Source: Taibaiella soli
GTDB lineage: Bacteria; Bacteroidota; Bacteroidia; Chitinophagales; Chitinophagaceae
DNA length: 64,000 nucleotides
Direction: 5' to 3'
Assembly: GCF_003236175.1 (NCBI RefSeq)
Contig: NZ_QKTW01000026.1
Coordinates: 1 to 64,000 of the forward strand
Made by a program: the position numbers and the translations under genes
Shown: positions 6,753-15,319 of the stretch, one piece after another
Position numbering within the stretch: the stretch's first letter is position 1
How the letters are laid out: each line of letters begins with the position of its first letter
The notes under the pieces: model-generated
Told to the model about the DNA's origin: nothing
The model's input: only the letters and a program-made list of their open reading frames with translations
Database searches by the model: none

Positions 6753-6934
6753 GCGAAATCAGATTGCCACTTCGTCGTGCCTCCTCATCGCAATGACACG
6801 CGCCGGATATCTGCACGTGGGGCTGTGATGAACATACCTTAAATACACTCACATTAAACAACACAATTTTCGGGTCATCACGAGGAACCACCTAACAGTG
6901 AAACTGTGGGGGTGACGTGGTGATCTGATTTCGC
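6753..6934. repeat. 182-bp inverted-repeat element, second full copy
   Basis: The left end is GCGAAATCAGATTGCCACTT and the right end GTGGTGATCTGATTTCGC, with mirrored CTCATCGCAATGAC and GGTCATCACGAGGAACC inside. Its length and organisation match the 181-bp copy at 4896-5076, while the middle 60-70 bases differ more strongly. This suggests the ends and inner stems are what is conserved. Confidence 0.7.
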
Positions 6935-6949
6935 GCATAACCAATTAAC

Positions 6950-7708
6950 TTAATTAACCCTTCCCCCGTACTTATGCTTATAGTGCGCCAGCAACATGAG
7001 TATCTCTACATTGGAATGTGTGAGATGATAAGGATACAATATCAGCGCCTTTCGGCCTGGTTCTACAAATTGAACCATAATACTCCGGCCTTTACCAGCC
7101 TTCGCGCCGGCAGTCCAATCGTATACCGATTGCCAGGCTATTATTCCTTGTTCAGTAATAATGCCTTCCGGCGTAAACGTATATAGCGGCAATCCTTTCC
7201 CGCGCTTGGGAATAAAGTACCTAACCAGCGCAACTAGCGCAAAAAAGAGAACAGGCAATAACCAACGATTGATATGTGGCCTGATAAGCAGCAATGCTAC
7301 CATAAATATTGCAGTACTTATCGCGAGCGCGCTGCTCTGCGTTGATCCCGCGTTTCTGATCTCGGCGGTCAGACCATTATCCGCCAGAAACTGATCGGTA
7401 TCGTACTGAGGATAATACAAATCATCCAACACTTTATCCGATTCATCTACCGATAAATTATCGATGAAACGCAAGCGTTCACAGAGGTCAAAAAAGACGC
7501 CAGGATAATCGACCCTTGCTAATACAAATTGAATGATCTTCCTCTTGAATAAAATGGTTCCGGCAAGAATAGCCATCCCTGCAATTGCAAAAATCAAATA
7601 GGTAAAGTCTCCGAAACTGAAGAAATAGTAATAGGCACTTACCAGAAGAATGATGACCCCTATAATCTGGAATGTCTCTATAAAGCGGAGGGCTGGCTTG
7701 ATGCGCAT
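6950..7708 (-). CDS. Hypothetical membrane protein with possible PH-like C-terminal domain
   Basis: A 252-residue inner-membrane protein of unknown function. Two hydrophobic segments near the N-terminus (about 10-31 and 34-54, ending FKRK) and two in the middle (about 128-143 and 148-163) flank a cytoplasmic-looking region of 55-125. That region is rich in acidic residues, with DNLSVDESDKVLDDLYYPQ. After the last helix, LPLYTFTPEGIITEQGIIAWQSVYDW resembles the beta-rich bacterial PH/YcxB-like fold seen in many small membrane proteins (weak resemblance). It is divergent from the small lipoprotein gene, with 83 bases between starts. No operon partner or catalytic motif is visible. Confidence 0.65.
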   Translation of the reverse strand: MRIKPALRFIETFQIIGVIILLVSAYYYFFSFGDFTYLIFAIAGMAILAGTILFKRKIIQFVLARVDYPGVFFDLCERLRFIDNLSVDESDKVLDDLYYPQYDTDQFLADNGLTAEIRNAGSTQSSALAISTAIFMVALLLIRPHINRWLLPVLFFALVALVRYFIPKRGKGLPLYTFTPEGIITEQGIIAWQSVYDWTAGAKAGKGRSIMVQFVEPGRKALILYPYHLTHSNVEILMLLAHYKHKYGGRVN

Positions 7709-7791
7709 AAACTAACAACAACTTGGCCCGAAGATAAACGGTTTTTGAAGCGCCGCATCCAGATGGCACATTTTTTATTGCAGTATCCTTT

Positions 7792-8154
7792 ATGAAAGTA
7801 CTAAAGACAATCATGGGGCTATTGCTATTAGTAAGCATTTCTGCCTGCCGGCGAACAATTGAACGAGCGGAACCGCTGAAGTATCTAAATATTACCAGCG
7901 ATCATCACACCAATCTGCTTGGCCAGACGGTGATTGAAGGAAGTATATCGAATACTGCTACTTCAACTACCTATAAAGATGTGGATGTGCAGATCTCCTA
8001 CATAAGTGAAACCGATGCAGTAATTGGCACGGAAGATCAAATCTTCTATGTCTATGTTCCGCCCAGAAAGCCTTTCGCGTTTAAAATAAAAACAGATGCG
8101 CCAGCCCAAACTGCAACTGTTAAACTCAAAATTGTAACCGCAAAAACTGAATAG
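7792..8154 (+). CDS. Small lipoprotein of unknown function
   Basis: A 120-residue protein with a clear lipoprotein signal: a lysine near the start, a hydrophobic core IMGLLLLVSI and a lipobox ending in C19 (SISAC). The mature part is beta-rich and looks like one immunoglobulin-like or FxLYD-type domain, with LGQTVIEGSISNTATSTTYKD and VYVPPRKPFAFKI, a pattern seen in proteins that assess intermolecular contact in the periplasm. No catalytic residues are apparent. The gene ends 15 bases before a hairpin terminator shared with the convergent metallopeptidase gene. Specific function unknown. Confidence 0.75.
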   Translation: MKVLKTIMGLLLLVSISACRRTIERAEPLKYLNITSDHHTNLLGQTVIEGSISNTATSTTYKDVDVQISYISETDAVIGTEDQIFYVYVPPRKPFAFKIKTDAPAQTATVKLKIVTAKTE

Positions 8155-8168
8155 TCTTGAGCATTAAA

Positions 8169-8194
8169 AAAGGCAGACCATCCGGTCTGCCTTT
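8169..8194. terminator. Bidirectional terminator between convergent genes
   Basis: AAAGGCAGACC pairs with GGTCTGCCTTT around a 4-base loop, with A/T tracts on both sides. It serves the small lipoprotein (plus) and the M4 metallopeptidase (minus). Confidence 0.85.
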
Positions 8195-8217
8195 CCTATA
8201 TTCTTTTCAACACGTTA

Positions 8218-11200
8218 TTAGTCGTGCAGCATTTTATGAACAGATACTTCTTTTGAAGTAGTGATCTGCAGCATATAATAACCTGGCGCAAGACTCAGAT
8301 GGCTCAGATCGATATCGAAACTGTTGCCACCAGCGTTCATGTGCTGTTGACCTTTATAAAGTGTTTTACCAGAGATATCCGTCAGACTGATCTGTGCATT
8401 GTCAGCCGCCTGATAATTGTAGCCTACGTGAATCACATTCGTAAACGGATTGTTTTTCACCTGAATGCTGTTATTTCCTTTTACCAGATTGTTCACTGCC
8501 AATGGACCATTATCAGTCAGGAAGTAACGGCCAAAGCCAGTGAAGTTACCTCTGAAACCAGTGAACGTCTGACCTTGTACCAAACTTGTTGGCATTACGA
8601 AATCTGTATTGGATGCAGTGATCGCAGTATCTGATGCAGCCGATGTTCTTACCAGCCACAGAGATGCAGGATTCATGCCATTCAGTTCCGTATTCAGGAA
8701 GAAGAAAGTTCCTTTATAACCAGCGCCTGTGCCAGTAGTTGGCGTTACGCTGAATTCTTTTACAGAACGGTTAATAGATGTACCGGCAACATTTACCGTA
8801 GTAAAACCGTTGCCCGCCACTGTTACAGCCGCCGCGGTACAACCCAGGTCTGCAGAAGTGCTATCCACACCAGCAATCAGTTCTGCATCTGCTGTTGAAT
8901 AGAAATATACATGTTGTCCTGTATGCACATCCCAGCTGCGATCGCTGTTTGCAGTAGCTTCAACAGGAGACGGTGGTACAGTCTGTACAAAACGGAACAA
9001 TGGACGTGCCGTAGAATATTTACCAGTTGAGTAAGGCAGACTACAAGCACCTGAACCAAAAGTAGCAGAGTTGAACGCTGTAACCGTAGCAGCAGTCGCT
9101 ACCGCCGCTACCTGATCATTATTAGATCCGGAAGTTGTGTTATTGAAACAAATTTCAACACCTACGTTGCTTACGCCATCCCAGGTAAAATTGTTTGTAA
9201 AGCTGATTGTATTCCATCCTGTAACTGTAGAAAACGAACCGCTATAAACCGTAGTGAACGCACCAGGAATAAAACCAGACTGCATATCGTTCGGGTTTTG
9301 CGTAGTGTTCTTCATTTTAACAGTATAGCTGCTGAATGGAATCGTAGAATTTTTCTGTGTTACGTTAAATGCTGCGGATACTACCGGAACACCTGGACGC
9401 ATACCTGCTGCCTGCATTTCTGCCACTGTAATGACATACTGCGTACGTGCTGTTTTTGCAGCGCTGGCGAACGGTGAAGTCAGATTGCTGGTAGCAGCAC
9501 CACCTAAACCTACTGTGTGTGTTTCGTCACCGCCAACTTCCGGAGCATGGTCATCATTTACAATGATTACACTGTCACGTTTTACAACACCAGCGCTCAG
9601 GTTGCTACCGTTTGCAGTGATGGTAAAGCCCAGTACCAAACTTTTGCTTGTATCTACAGAGCCATTATCATAAACAGTCAGCTGTGCATTTTGCGTGATT
9701 GGTGAACTCGGGCCGAAAGTGAATGTGTTATTGCTCAGCACGTAGTCAACACCATTTACCGCATTACCCGGGTTTACTACAGAAACGGTAACATTAGCGG
9801 TACCACCTGCAATTGCCGGACCTTCTATTTTCAGCGGAATATTTACAATTTTGCTCGATGGACAAGCAGTGCTGTTATTATTTTCATTGATCTCCGTTAC
9901 AGGATTACCAAAAGAAAGCTGTGGCGTACAAGGCACAAAATTGCTACCTACACCGACAGCATACCATGCGCGTGTTACAGATTCTTCTTCTGGTGAACAA
10001 GTGCCGTACAGATATTGTGCAGCCGCAATAGTCATACTTCTGAAGTCTGCATACTGAGCGTTTGACTGCAATACAGACTCCGCTGTATAAACGATATCAG
10101 CAGCTTTCGTTATACCGATAGCATTTACAAAAAATGAATTATTGAGGTCATTAATACCGTTGCCACCTTGCGAGATCAGATAGAACCAATGGTTTCCTAT
10201 ACCACTGTTAGTATGCACACCGCAATTATCATAAGTACCGCAATTATTTACGTTTACCCAGTTGGCACCGCCGTAAGTATCCGGCTGACCATGTTGCTTG
10301 GGGTTAGCCATGCTTCTCATCGGTGTAGCGCCAATCTCCTCACCGATCTCCCAGGTTTCTTTTGCCTGCGCATCATTTTCATGAGGGTTAGACCAGTTCT
10401 CAATTACCGCACCCCAGATGTCGCTGAGTGATTCATTCATAGCACCTGATTCTGCATAATAATCGAGATTGGCGGTGTATTGACAAATACCGTGGCCCAT
10501 TTCATGTGCACATACATCCATGCTGGTAAGCGGCGAAAAGCCCCCGTTAGCAACACCTGAACCATCGCCGTAACTCATCATAGCGCCATTCCAGAAGGCA
10601 TTATCATAAAGAGTATCATAGTTAACGCCACTGATGATTTCCATACCCATACCGTCGATGCTGTAACGGTTCTGAACATTATACCAGTAATCGAAAACTT
10701 TAGTAGCGCCCCAATGTGCATCTATTGCTTGGTCTGCCGGTGTCCAGCTGGTTGTAGTGTTAGCTGGCAGCATCAGATTATTAGGATCATTACTATTGCC
10801 ATAGGTTGCGGTAATGATACCGTCACCTCTGCTCACATCATACAATATGTAGTCACCGCTGCCTGCATCAAGCTCTGTCTGGAAACCTACGGTGCCGCTA
10901 TAAAGTGATGCGCCGGTGGCTGCAGTATGTTTGAGCAATGCATCCTGAAAAATTACTTTACCTGTTTGTGCATCTACATAAACCAGATTTCTGCTTAATG
11001 GTTGTTTTGCATAAATATTAAAACAATAAGCGAGGTGCAACTGGCCGTCACGGCTGCCGCCAGTTCCTCTCCCTTCAATCCATACCAGTGTACCTTTCGG
11101 GAAATAGCTGGTATCGCTTGTTTTAGCTATTTTCTGGAGAAATTTCTCTGCTCTTGCATCCTGCCACATGTACTTCTGCGCGCCGGTAAAATCCAGTGCT

Positions 11201-11649
11201 GCATTAAGTGCAGTTGCTTCATTGATAGCTGGTGTTACAGATGTTGCCTGTGTTGGCTTGTACACGTTTGCCGTCAATAAATTAATCACACCGTTCTTCG
11301 CAGCAATCACCACTGAAGCCTTGTCTACCTTGATCCCCTGGTACCATTGCGCATAACGCTGGATAACGATTCCTGAGGGTGGCTTTTGAGTGCTGATCAA
11401 CTGGAGCGTAGTCGATTGGCCCAGGTCCAGATATTGGTTAAAAACCTGCTGTGCCTGATCCAGTTTGTACGTGGCTGGTGCTGAGAAATAAATTGTCTTT
11501 GGAAGGTGGGTGGTCTCGTTGCGTTCAATACGTACGGCATTACTGTTATTGTCGCCGGCAATGTTTTGCGCATGAAGAGAAGAGCCTACACAAACGGAAA
11601 GGGAAAAGGAAACCGCTAGTAACCGGTTCCGTAGGGTAAATTTTTGCAT
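8218..11649 (-). CDS. Secreted M4 (thermolysin-like) zinc metallopeptidase with T9SS sorting domain
   Basis: A 1143-residue secreted protease. Residues 1-27 are a signal peptide. About 40-235 form the FTP/PepSY-type propeptide that acts as chaperone and inhibitor. The catalytic domain (about 245-575) has the zinc motif HEMGH at 382-386 and the third ligand E406 in NESLSD, exactly 24 residues after the first His as in thermolysin. HTNSGIGNHWFY supplies the catalytic His region. Beyond it lie a Calx-beta-like segment (about 595-700), then a module with FTWDGVSNVGVEICFNN that recurs in the two giant surface proteins at 54-64 kb. The last about 75 residues (NPFTNVIHVGY to VSVHKMLHD) form a T9SS type A sorting domain. 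It probably degrades extracellular protein. Confidence 0.93.
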   Translation of the reverse strand: MQKFTLRNRLLAVSFSLSVCVGSSLHAQNIAGDNNSNAVRIERNETTHLPKTIYFSAPATYKLDQAQQVFNQYLDLGQSTTLQLISTQKPPSGIVIQRYAQWYQGIKVDKASVVIAAKNGVINLLTANVYKPTQATSVTPAINEATALNAALDFTGAQKYMWQDARAEKFLQKIAKTSDTSYFPKGTLVWIEGRGTGGSRDGQLHLAYCFNIYAKQPLSRNLVYVDAQTGKVIFQDALLKHTAATGASLYSGTVGFQTELDAGSGDYILYDVSRGDGIITATYGNSNDPNNLMLPANTTTSWTPADQAIDAHWGATKVFDYWYNVQNRYSIDGMGMEIISGVNYDTLYDNAFWNGAMMSYGDGSGVANGGFSPLTSMDVCAHEMGHGICQYTANLDYYAESGAMNESLSDIWGAVIENWSNPHENDAQAKETWEIGEEIGATPMRSMANPKQHGQPDTYGGANWVNVNNCGTYDNCGVHTNSGIGNHWFYLISQGGNGINDLNNSFFVNAIGITKAADIVYTAESVLQSNAQYADFRSMTIAAAQYLYGTCSPEEESVTRAWYAVGVGSNFVPCTPQLSFGNPVTEINENNNSTACPSSKIVNIPLKIEGPAIAGGTANVTVSVVNPGNAVNGVDYVLSNNTFTFGPSSPITQNAQLTVYDNGSVDTSKSLVLGFTITANGSNLSAGVVKRDSVIIVNDDHAPEVGGDETHTVGLGGAATSNLTSPFASAAKTARTQYVITVAEMQAAGMRPGVPVVSAAFNVTQKNSTIPFSSYTVKMKNTTQNPNDMQSGFIPGAFTTVYSGSFSTVTGWNTISFTNNFTWDGVSNVGVEICFNNTTSGSNNDQVAAVATAATVTAFNSATFGSGACSLPYSTGKYSTARPLFRFVQTVPPSPVEATANSDRSWDVHTGQHVYFYSTADAELIAGVDSTSADLGCTAAAVTVAGNGFTTVNVAGTSINRSVKEFSVTPTTGTGAGYKGTFFFLNTELNGMNPASLWLVRTSAASDTAITASNTDFVMPTSLVQGQTFTGFRGNFTGFGRYFLTDNGPLAVNNLVKGNNSIQVKNNPFTNVIHVGYNYQAADNAQISLTDISGKTLYKGQQHMNAGGNSFDIDLSHLSLAPGYYMLQITTSKEVSVHKMLHD

Positions 11650-11690
11650 ACGGGTTTGTTTGATATTTTACGGGTAATAAAAACTGACCG

Positions 11691-11698
11691 CAAACATA
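11691..11698 (-). promoter_or_regulatory. -7 element TATGTTTG for the M4 peptidase gene
   Basis: On the minus strand TATGTTTG fits TAnnTTTG and lies 41 bases before the ATG. No matching -33 TTTG was found at the expected distance, so the site is moderate in strength. Confidence 0.45.
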
Positions 11699-11729
11699 CA
11701 GAATAATGTATATTATTTATATCCCTCTT

Positions 11730-12725
11730 TTAGAGGCGAATAAAGTCCGTCACCAGGTATGCAATTAATTTCCCTGTAGAACTAACTGATCTGCCATCTC
11801 TTAAAAGAGTGGCTCCTTCCGGAATATGCAAATACACCGGATTGTAATTTTTTGACCTGAATATATACTGCCTTGCTTGCAATGTAGAAATGCCACAGGG
11901 TGTAATTGCGCTTGAGAGCACGTTTTCGATACAGTCGAGATCCAATTCAATTCCCGCAGGCTTTCCTTTTACAAATTCGAATCCTTCGATCAGTGCTTCT
12001 GTATAAGTTTGCTGCTCCCGCAAGAAAATATCTTCATAAAAAGAATAATGGAGATCCGGTGACTGTTTTATTTCGCCAAGAACTGCCTCGCTGTTATAAT
12101 TCTGATGGAGCCCCACCATCGCATATTTTTCCAGGTAACCTTCTGCTTTCGCATAACGAAAGCCATTTCCGCTATGGCGGCCTTCCTGCACTCTGTAGTC
12201 GGAATGTGCGTCAAGGTTAATTGCGTTTACGCTTTGGCCGAGTGCCAATGAACTACCTTTTAATAAGGCATAAGCATTGTTGTGACCTCCACCAATTGCG
12301 ATGGGAATTTTTCCTGCGGCAACTATCTTTTGAATGACCGGGTATACCAGTTCGTCTATATTTTCCACAATGACGCGCAGCTTAGCCACGTCCATGCGTT
12401 CCGCCGCCGACAACCAATTCGCGAAATCAAACCAGCCCAGCAGCAAAACATTTTCGCCATTCAGCTCATTTGTATTCTGTACATTCAGTATTGCCTTCAG
12501 TGCGGCTTCCCAGCCTGTATGCGCACCACCCACACCGAGATTCGCACGTACACCTATATCTTCGGGAATGCCAACCAATACATATTTCGCGTTGCTATCA
12601 CGAATACTTTCTTCCCAATTTTGAACATTTGCCAGCTGTATGCGCTCACCGAATTTTGTTTCGCCGGCACGTTTACTGATTAGATCATCTATCTTTTCCT
12701 GCGTTGCAATTACCAGTTTGCCCAT
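11730..12725 (-). CDS. Arginase/formimidoylglutamase family ureohydrolase
   Basis: A 331-residue binuclear manganese hydrolase of the arginase, agmatinase and formimidoylglutamase superfamily. Metal ligands are readable as H148 in IGGGHNNAY, D172-A-H174-S-D176 in NLDAHSDYR, and D262 with D264 in ELDLDCIEN. EGRHSGNGF (181-189) is the segment that in formimidoylglutamases and related enzymes lies beside the substrate. Formimidoylglutamase (HutG-like, histidine degradation) is the best guess from these local features, but no other hut genes are nearby. It starts one base after the stop of the DUF885 gene, so the two form an operon. Substrate not settled. Confidence 0.8.
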   Translation of the reverse strand: MGKLVIATQEKIDDLISKRAGETKFGERIQLANVQNWEESIRDSNAKYVLVGIPEDIGVRANLGVGGAHTGWEAALKAILNVQNTNELNGENVLLLGWFDFANWLSAAERMDVAKLRVIVENIDELVYPVIQKIVAAGKIPIAIGGGHNNAYALLKGSSLALGQSVNAINLDAHSDYRVQEGRHSGNGFRYAKAEGYLEKYAMVGLHQNYNSEAVLGEIKQSPDLHYSFYEDIFLREQQTYTEALIEGFEFVKGKPAGIELDLDCIENVLSSAITPCGISTLQARQYIFRSKNYNPVYLHIPEGATLLRDGRSVSSTGKLIAYLVTDFIRL

Positions 12726-12726
12726 G

Positions 12727-14502
12727 TTATTGATTTTTTGCCCAGATCAATAATTGTTCTTGTAAAATGCTCAGCGGCAAACAACCATTTTTCAGCACTT
12801 CATCGTGGAATGAAGCAATTTTAAAACGGCTGCCCAATTTCTCTTCATATTTTTTGCGCTCGGCACTGATCGTCACCTGACCAATTTTATAAGACAAAGC
12901 CTGACCAGGGATTGCCATGTAACGTTCAATTTCGGTCGTTGCTTCTTCTACGGAAATGCGCTCGTGCGCCACCATAAAAGCAACCGCTTCTTCACGCGTC
13001 ATACCTTTATAATGTATGCCTACATCCACTACCAGACGAATCGCACGATGGATGGCATCGCTCAGATGACCAAAGTATTGATATGGATTCTGAAACAGAC
13101 CGAGTTCTTTACCTAATGTTTCGGAATAAAGTGCCCAGCCTTCCCCGTAAGCACCATACCATAAGAAACGTCTGAACTGAGGCAGGTTTTTATTTTCCTG
13201 TTGAATGGAAATCTGATAATGATGGCCCGGAATGGCTTCGTGTAAAAACAAAGTTTCCATTCCTACTGCGTTAAATTTCGTTGCATCCAGAATAGGTACA
13301 TAAAATATACCCGGACGGCTGCCGTCTTCTGAAGGCGGATTGTATTCAGCACTCGCAGAAGCTGCACGGAATGCTTCCGTCTGACGAATAGTAAATGGAG
13401 ATTTCGGCGTATGATTAAACAGTCTTTTCAACTGCGGATCTTCTTGCTTTTTGATCGCCCAGAAACTATCCAATACTTCTTTTGGTGTTTTAAAAGGGAA
13501 AAACTGCGGATCTTTATTCAGGTAATCGAAGAACGCCTTCAGATCACCTTTATATGCAACCGCATCTTTCACTTCATTCATTTCATGTTCCAAACGGCCC
13601 ACCTCACTCATCCCCAGATTATAAATACTATCTGGCGTTAAGCTGGTCGTCGTCCAGTATTTGATACAGTTTTGATAATATTCTTTACCACGCGGCAATG
13701 CGCCGATCCCATCAGTAGTCCGTGCTGCCGGCAAATATTCCTGTTCAAAGAAATTGTACAGCTTTTGATAAGAAGGTTTCACCGTATTAGTGATCATGTC
13801 TGCATAAGCTGTAGTCAGGCGATCTTTATCTTCCTTGCTAAAACTATCCGGCATCAGCTTAATTGATCCGTAGAAAATACTTTCCCTGGGATCGTCGCCA
13901 GTCATCGGTTTCAGCTGTGGCAGTATTTTTACGACTAATGATTTTGGTAAAACCCATCCTTCTTTAATGCCCTTACGCATATTCACGATCGCCGTATCTG
14001 TCCAGGCCGGCAATACAGAAACACGTTTCAGGAAATTATCGTAATCCGTTACTGTTTTAAATGGTTGATTTCCCTGACCGGAAGCCAGTGTTGGCAGATC
14101 AAGCGTAAACGACCAGAATTGGTTGATCGGTAAATAATGCGTTGGGAAATTCAGCTGCTGCAAATTCATTTCCATCTCATAGCCGAATAAACGGTAGCTG
14201 ATCTGATCATCGGCGCTCAACTGGCTGCTGTCAATATCATCCAGTTGATTCAGGTAGTTATGGCAAAAACGTCTCAGACTATCCCGGAAGGTTTCGGAAA
14301 TAGTAATCGTCATTTTATCATTATAGCGGTTATCGCCATTGGCAGTTGCCTCGAGCGGAAAAAGCTGCATCCGTTCTTCCCAATACTGATCCAGCATTTT
14401 ATGAAAAGTGTTTTTCATTTGTGATTCGCCGGCGCCGGTATGGTCATTTTTGCAAGAATAAAGCCCTGCCGCGGCGCAAAAGATCAGTAACAGTTTCTTC
14501 AT
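12727..14502 (-). CDS. DUF885 family lipoprotein, putative metallopeptidase
   Basis: A 591-residue exported lipoprotein. The start is the ATG at 14502, since the frame extends only to a TTG three codons upstream. The lipobox ends at C17 (AGLYSC). The DUF885 signature is clear: HEAIPGHH at residues 421-428, followed by FLWYGAYGEGWALYSE, where GEGWALY supplies a conserved glutamate. A helical body and the RxxVDVGIHYKGMTREEAV segment complete the family pattern. The family is a predicted zinc metallopeptidase clan by motif, but the substrate is unknown. It is translationally linked (one-base gap) to an arginase-family enzyme, hinting at a role in peptide and amino-acid catabolism; that is inference. 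Confidence 0.88.
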   Translation of the reverse strand: MKKLLLIFCAAAGLYSCKNDHTGAGESQMKNTFHKMLDQYWEERMQLFPLEATANGDNRYNDKMTITISETFRDSLRRFCHNYLNQLDDIDSSQLSADDQISYRLFGYEMEMNLQQLNFPTHYLPINQFWSFTLDLPTLASGQGNQPFKTVTDYDNFLKRVSVLPAWTDTAIVNMRKGIKEGWVLPKSLVVKILPQLKPMTGDDPRESIFYGSIKLMPDSFSKEDKDRLTTAYADMITNTVKPSYQKLYNFFEQEYLPAARTTDGIGALPRGKEYYQNCIKYWTTTSLTPDSIYNLGMSEVGRLEHEMNEVKDAVAYKGDLKAFFDYLNKDPQFFPFKTPKEVLDSFWAIKKQEDPQLKRLFNHTPKSPFTIRQTEAFRAASASAEYNPPSEDGSRPGIFYVPILDATKFNAVGMETLFLHEAIPGHHYQISIQQENKNLPQFRRFLWYGAYGEGWALYSETLGKELGLFQNPYQYFGHLSDAIHRAIRLVVDVGIHYKGMTREEAVAFMVAHERISVEEATTEIERYMAIPGQALSYKIGQVTISAERKKYEEKLGSRFKIASFHDEVLKNGCLPLSILQEQLLIWAKNQ

Positions 14503-14634
14503 AGTATCCAATTCGGGAATGAAGATATTTTACACAACCACAGAAAACAAGCATTTAGCAAAAACTGTTATTCAAAAAAGAGAAAATATCGATTTTGTTG
14601 ATCGTTTTATTCGCCAAATGCGCAAAACCTTGAT

Positions 14635-14642
14635 TATTTTTG
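14635..14642 (+). promoter_or_regulatory. -7 element TATTTTTG for the bacilliredoxin gene
   Basis: TATTTTTG fits the Bacteroidota -7 consensus and lies 22 bases before the ATG at 14665. No clear -33 element is present. Confidence 0.45.
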
Positions 14643-14664
14643 CAGTTCTAAATTCAATCAAAAA

Positions 14665-15078
14665 ATGTATCCAAGCGAAATAGTAGCTCCAATGAAGGCT
14701 GAATTGACCAGCAAGGGCTTTGAAGAATTACTGACTCCGGAACAAGTAGACGAGGCGATGAAAAAATCTGGCACTACGCTGCTGATGATCAACTCTGTGT
14801 GTGGTTGCTCTGCAGGTACTGCACGTCCAGGTGTAATACTGGCGGTACAGCATGCCACTAAAAAACCTGACCACCTCACTACCAGCTTCGCAGGTTTTGA
14901 CGTTGCAGCAGTACAACAAGCGCGCACTTATCTGATGCCTTACCCGCCATCCAGCCCGGCTATCGCGCTGCTGAAAGACGGTCAGGTAGTACACATGATC
15001 GAGCGTCACATGATCGAAGGTCGTCCGGCACAAATGATCGCCGCTAACCTGATGGAAGCGTTCGAACAATACTGCTAA
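14665..15078 (+). CDS. BrxA/BrxB family bacilliredoxin
   Basis: A 137-residue thioredoxin-fold protein of the BrxA/BrxB (YphP/YqiW) family. The active site is C46-G-C48 in SVCGCSAGTARPG, the unusual CGC motif of this family. The start MYPSEIVAPMKAEL and the PYPPSSPAIALLKDGQVVHM and IEGRPAQMIA blocks are almost canonical. In Firmicutes these proteins reduce bacillithiol mixed disulfides. Bacteroidota also carry the family, and many of them make bacillithiol. It is cytoplasmic and monocistronic, with its own promoter and terminator. Family assignment is very secure; the thiol partner is inferred. Confidence 0.93.
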   Translation: MYPSEIVAPMKAELTSKGFEELLTPEQVDEAMKKSGTTLLMINSVCGCSAGTARPGVILAVQHATKKPDHLTTSFAGFDVAAVQQARTYLMPYPPSSPAIALLKDGQVVHMIERHMIEGRPAQMIAANLMEAFEQYC

Positions 15079-15104
15079 TTGTTTCGTTAATTAGTTAAAT
15101 AGTT

Positions 15105-15141
15105 AAAGGGTTAAACCGGCATTGTCTGTTTAACCCTTTTT
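15105..15141 (+). terminator. Terminator of the bacilliredoxin gene
   Basis: AAAGGGTTAAAC pairs with GTTTAACCCTTT across an 11-base loop and is followed by T residues. It lies 27 bases after the stop codon. The surrounding spacer is rich in repeated TTAACC words. Confidence 0.8.
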
Positions 15142-15304
15142 CGTGCCCATATCTTTGTCGTATACCTTTAAGCCGGTAATTGACTAAAGATCTAATCGGC
15201 ATTGCAGGAGTAAGTGCATTTTCCACATTAACCATTTAACCGTTTACTCATTTGACGATTTAACCGACCATCTAATTAACCAATTAACAATTTGCCTAAA
15301 TGCG

Positions 15305-15312
15305 TACATTTG
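15305..15312 (+). promoter_or_regulatory. -7 element TACATTTG seven bases before the E1 start codon
   Basis: TACATTTG matches TAnnTTTG and is separated from ATG 15320 by exactly 7 bases, which predicts a leaderless or nearly leaderless transcript. The same 7-base spacing is seen at 21325-21332 and 36856-36863. Confidence 0.55.
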
Positions 15313-15319
15313 CGCCGTC

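Larger units (their letters stand above)
6003..6949. other. Gene-poor 950-base region holding palindrome array, stem-loops and repeat elements
   Basis: No convincing gene is present. A possible 89-codon frame at 6339-6608 has no protein-like features and contains the strong stem-loops described separately. From left to right the region holds the HU-like promoter region, the 22-bp palindrome array (6153-6239), two stem-loops (6416-6494), a solo repeat half (6643-6707) and a full 182-bp inverted-repeat element (6753-6934). Confidence 0.6.
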
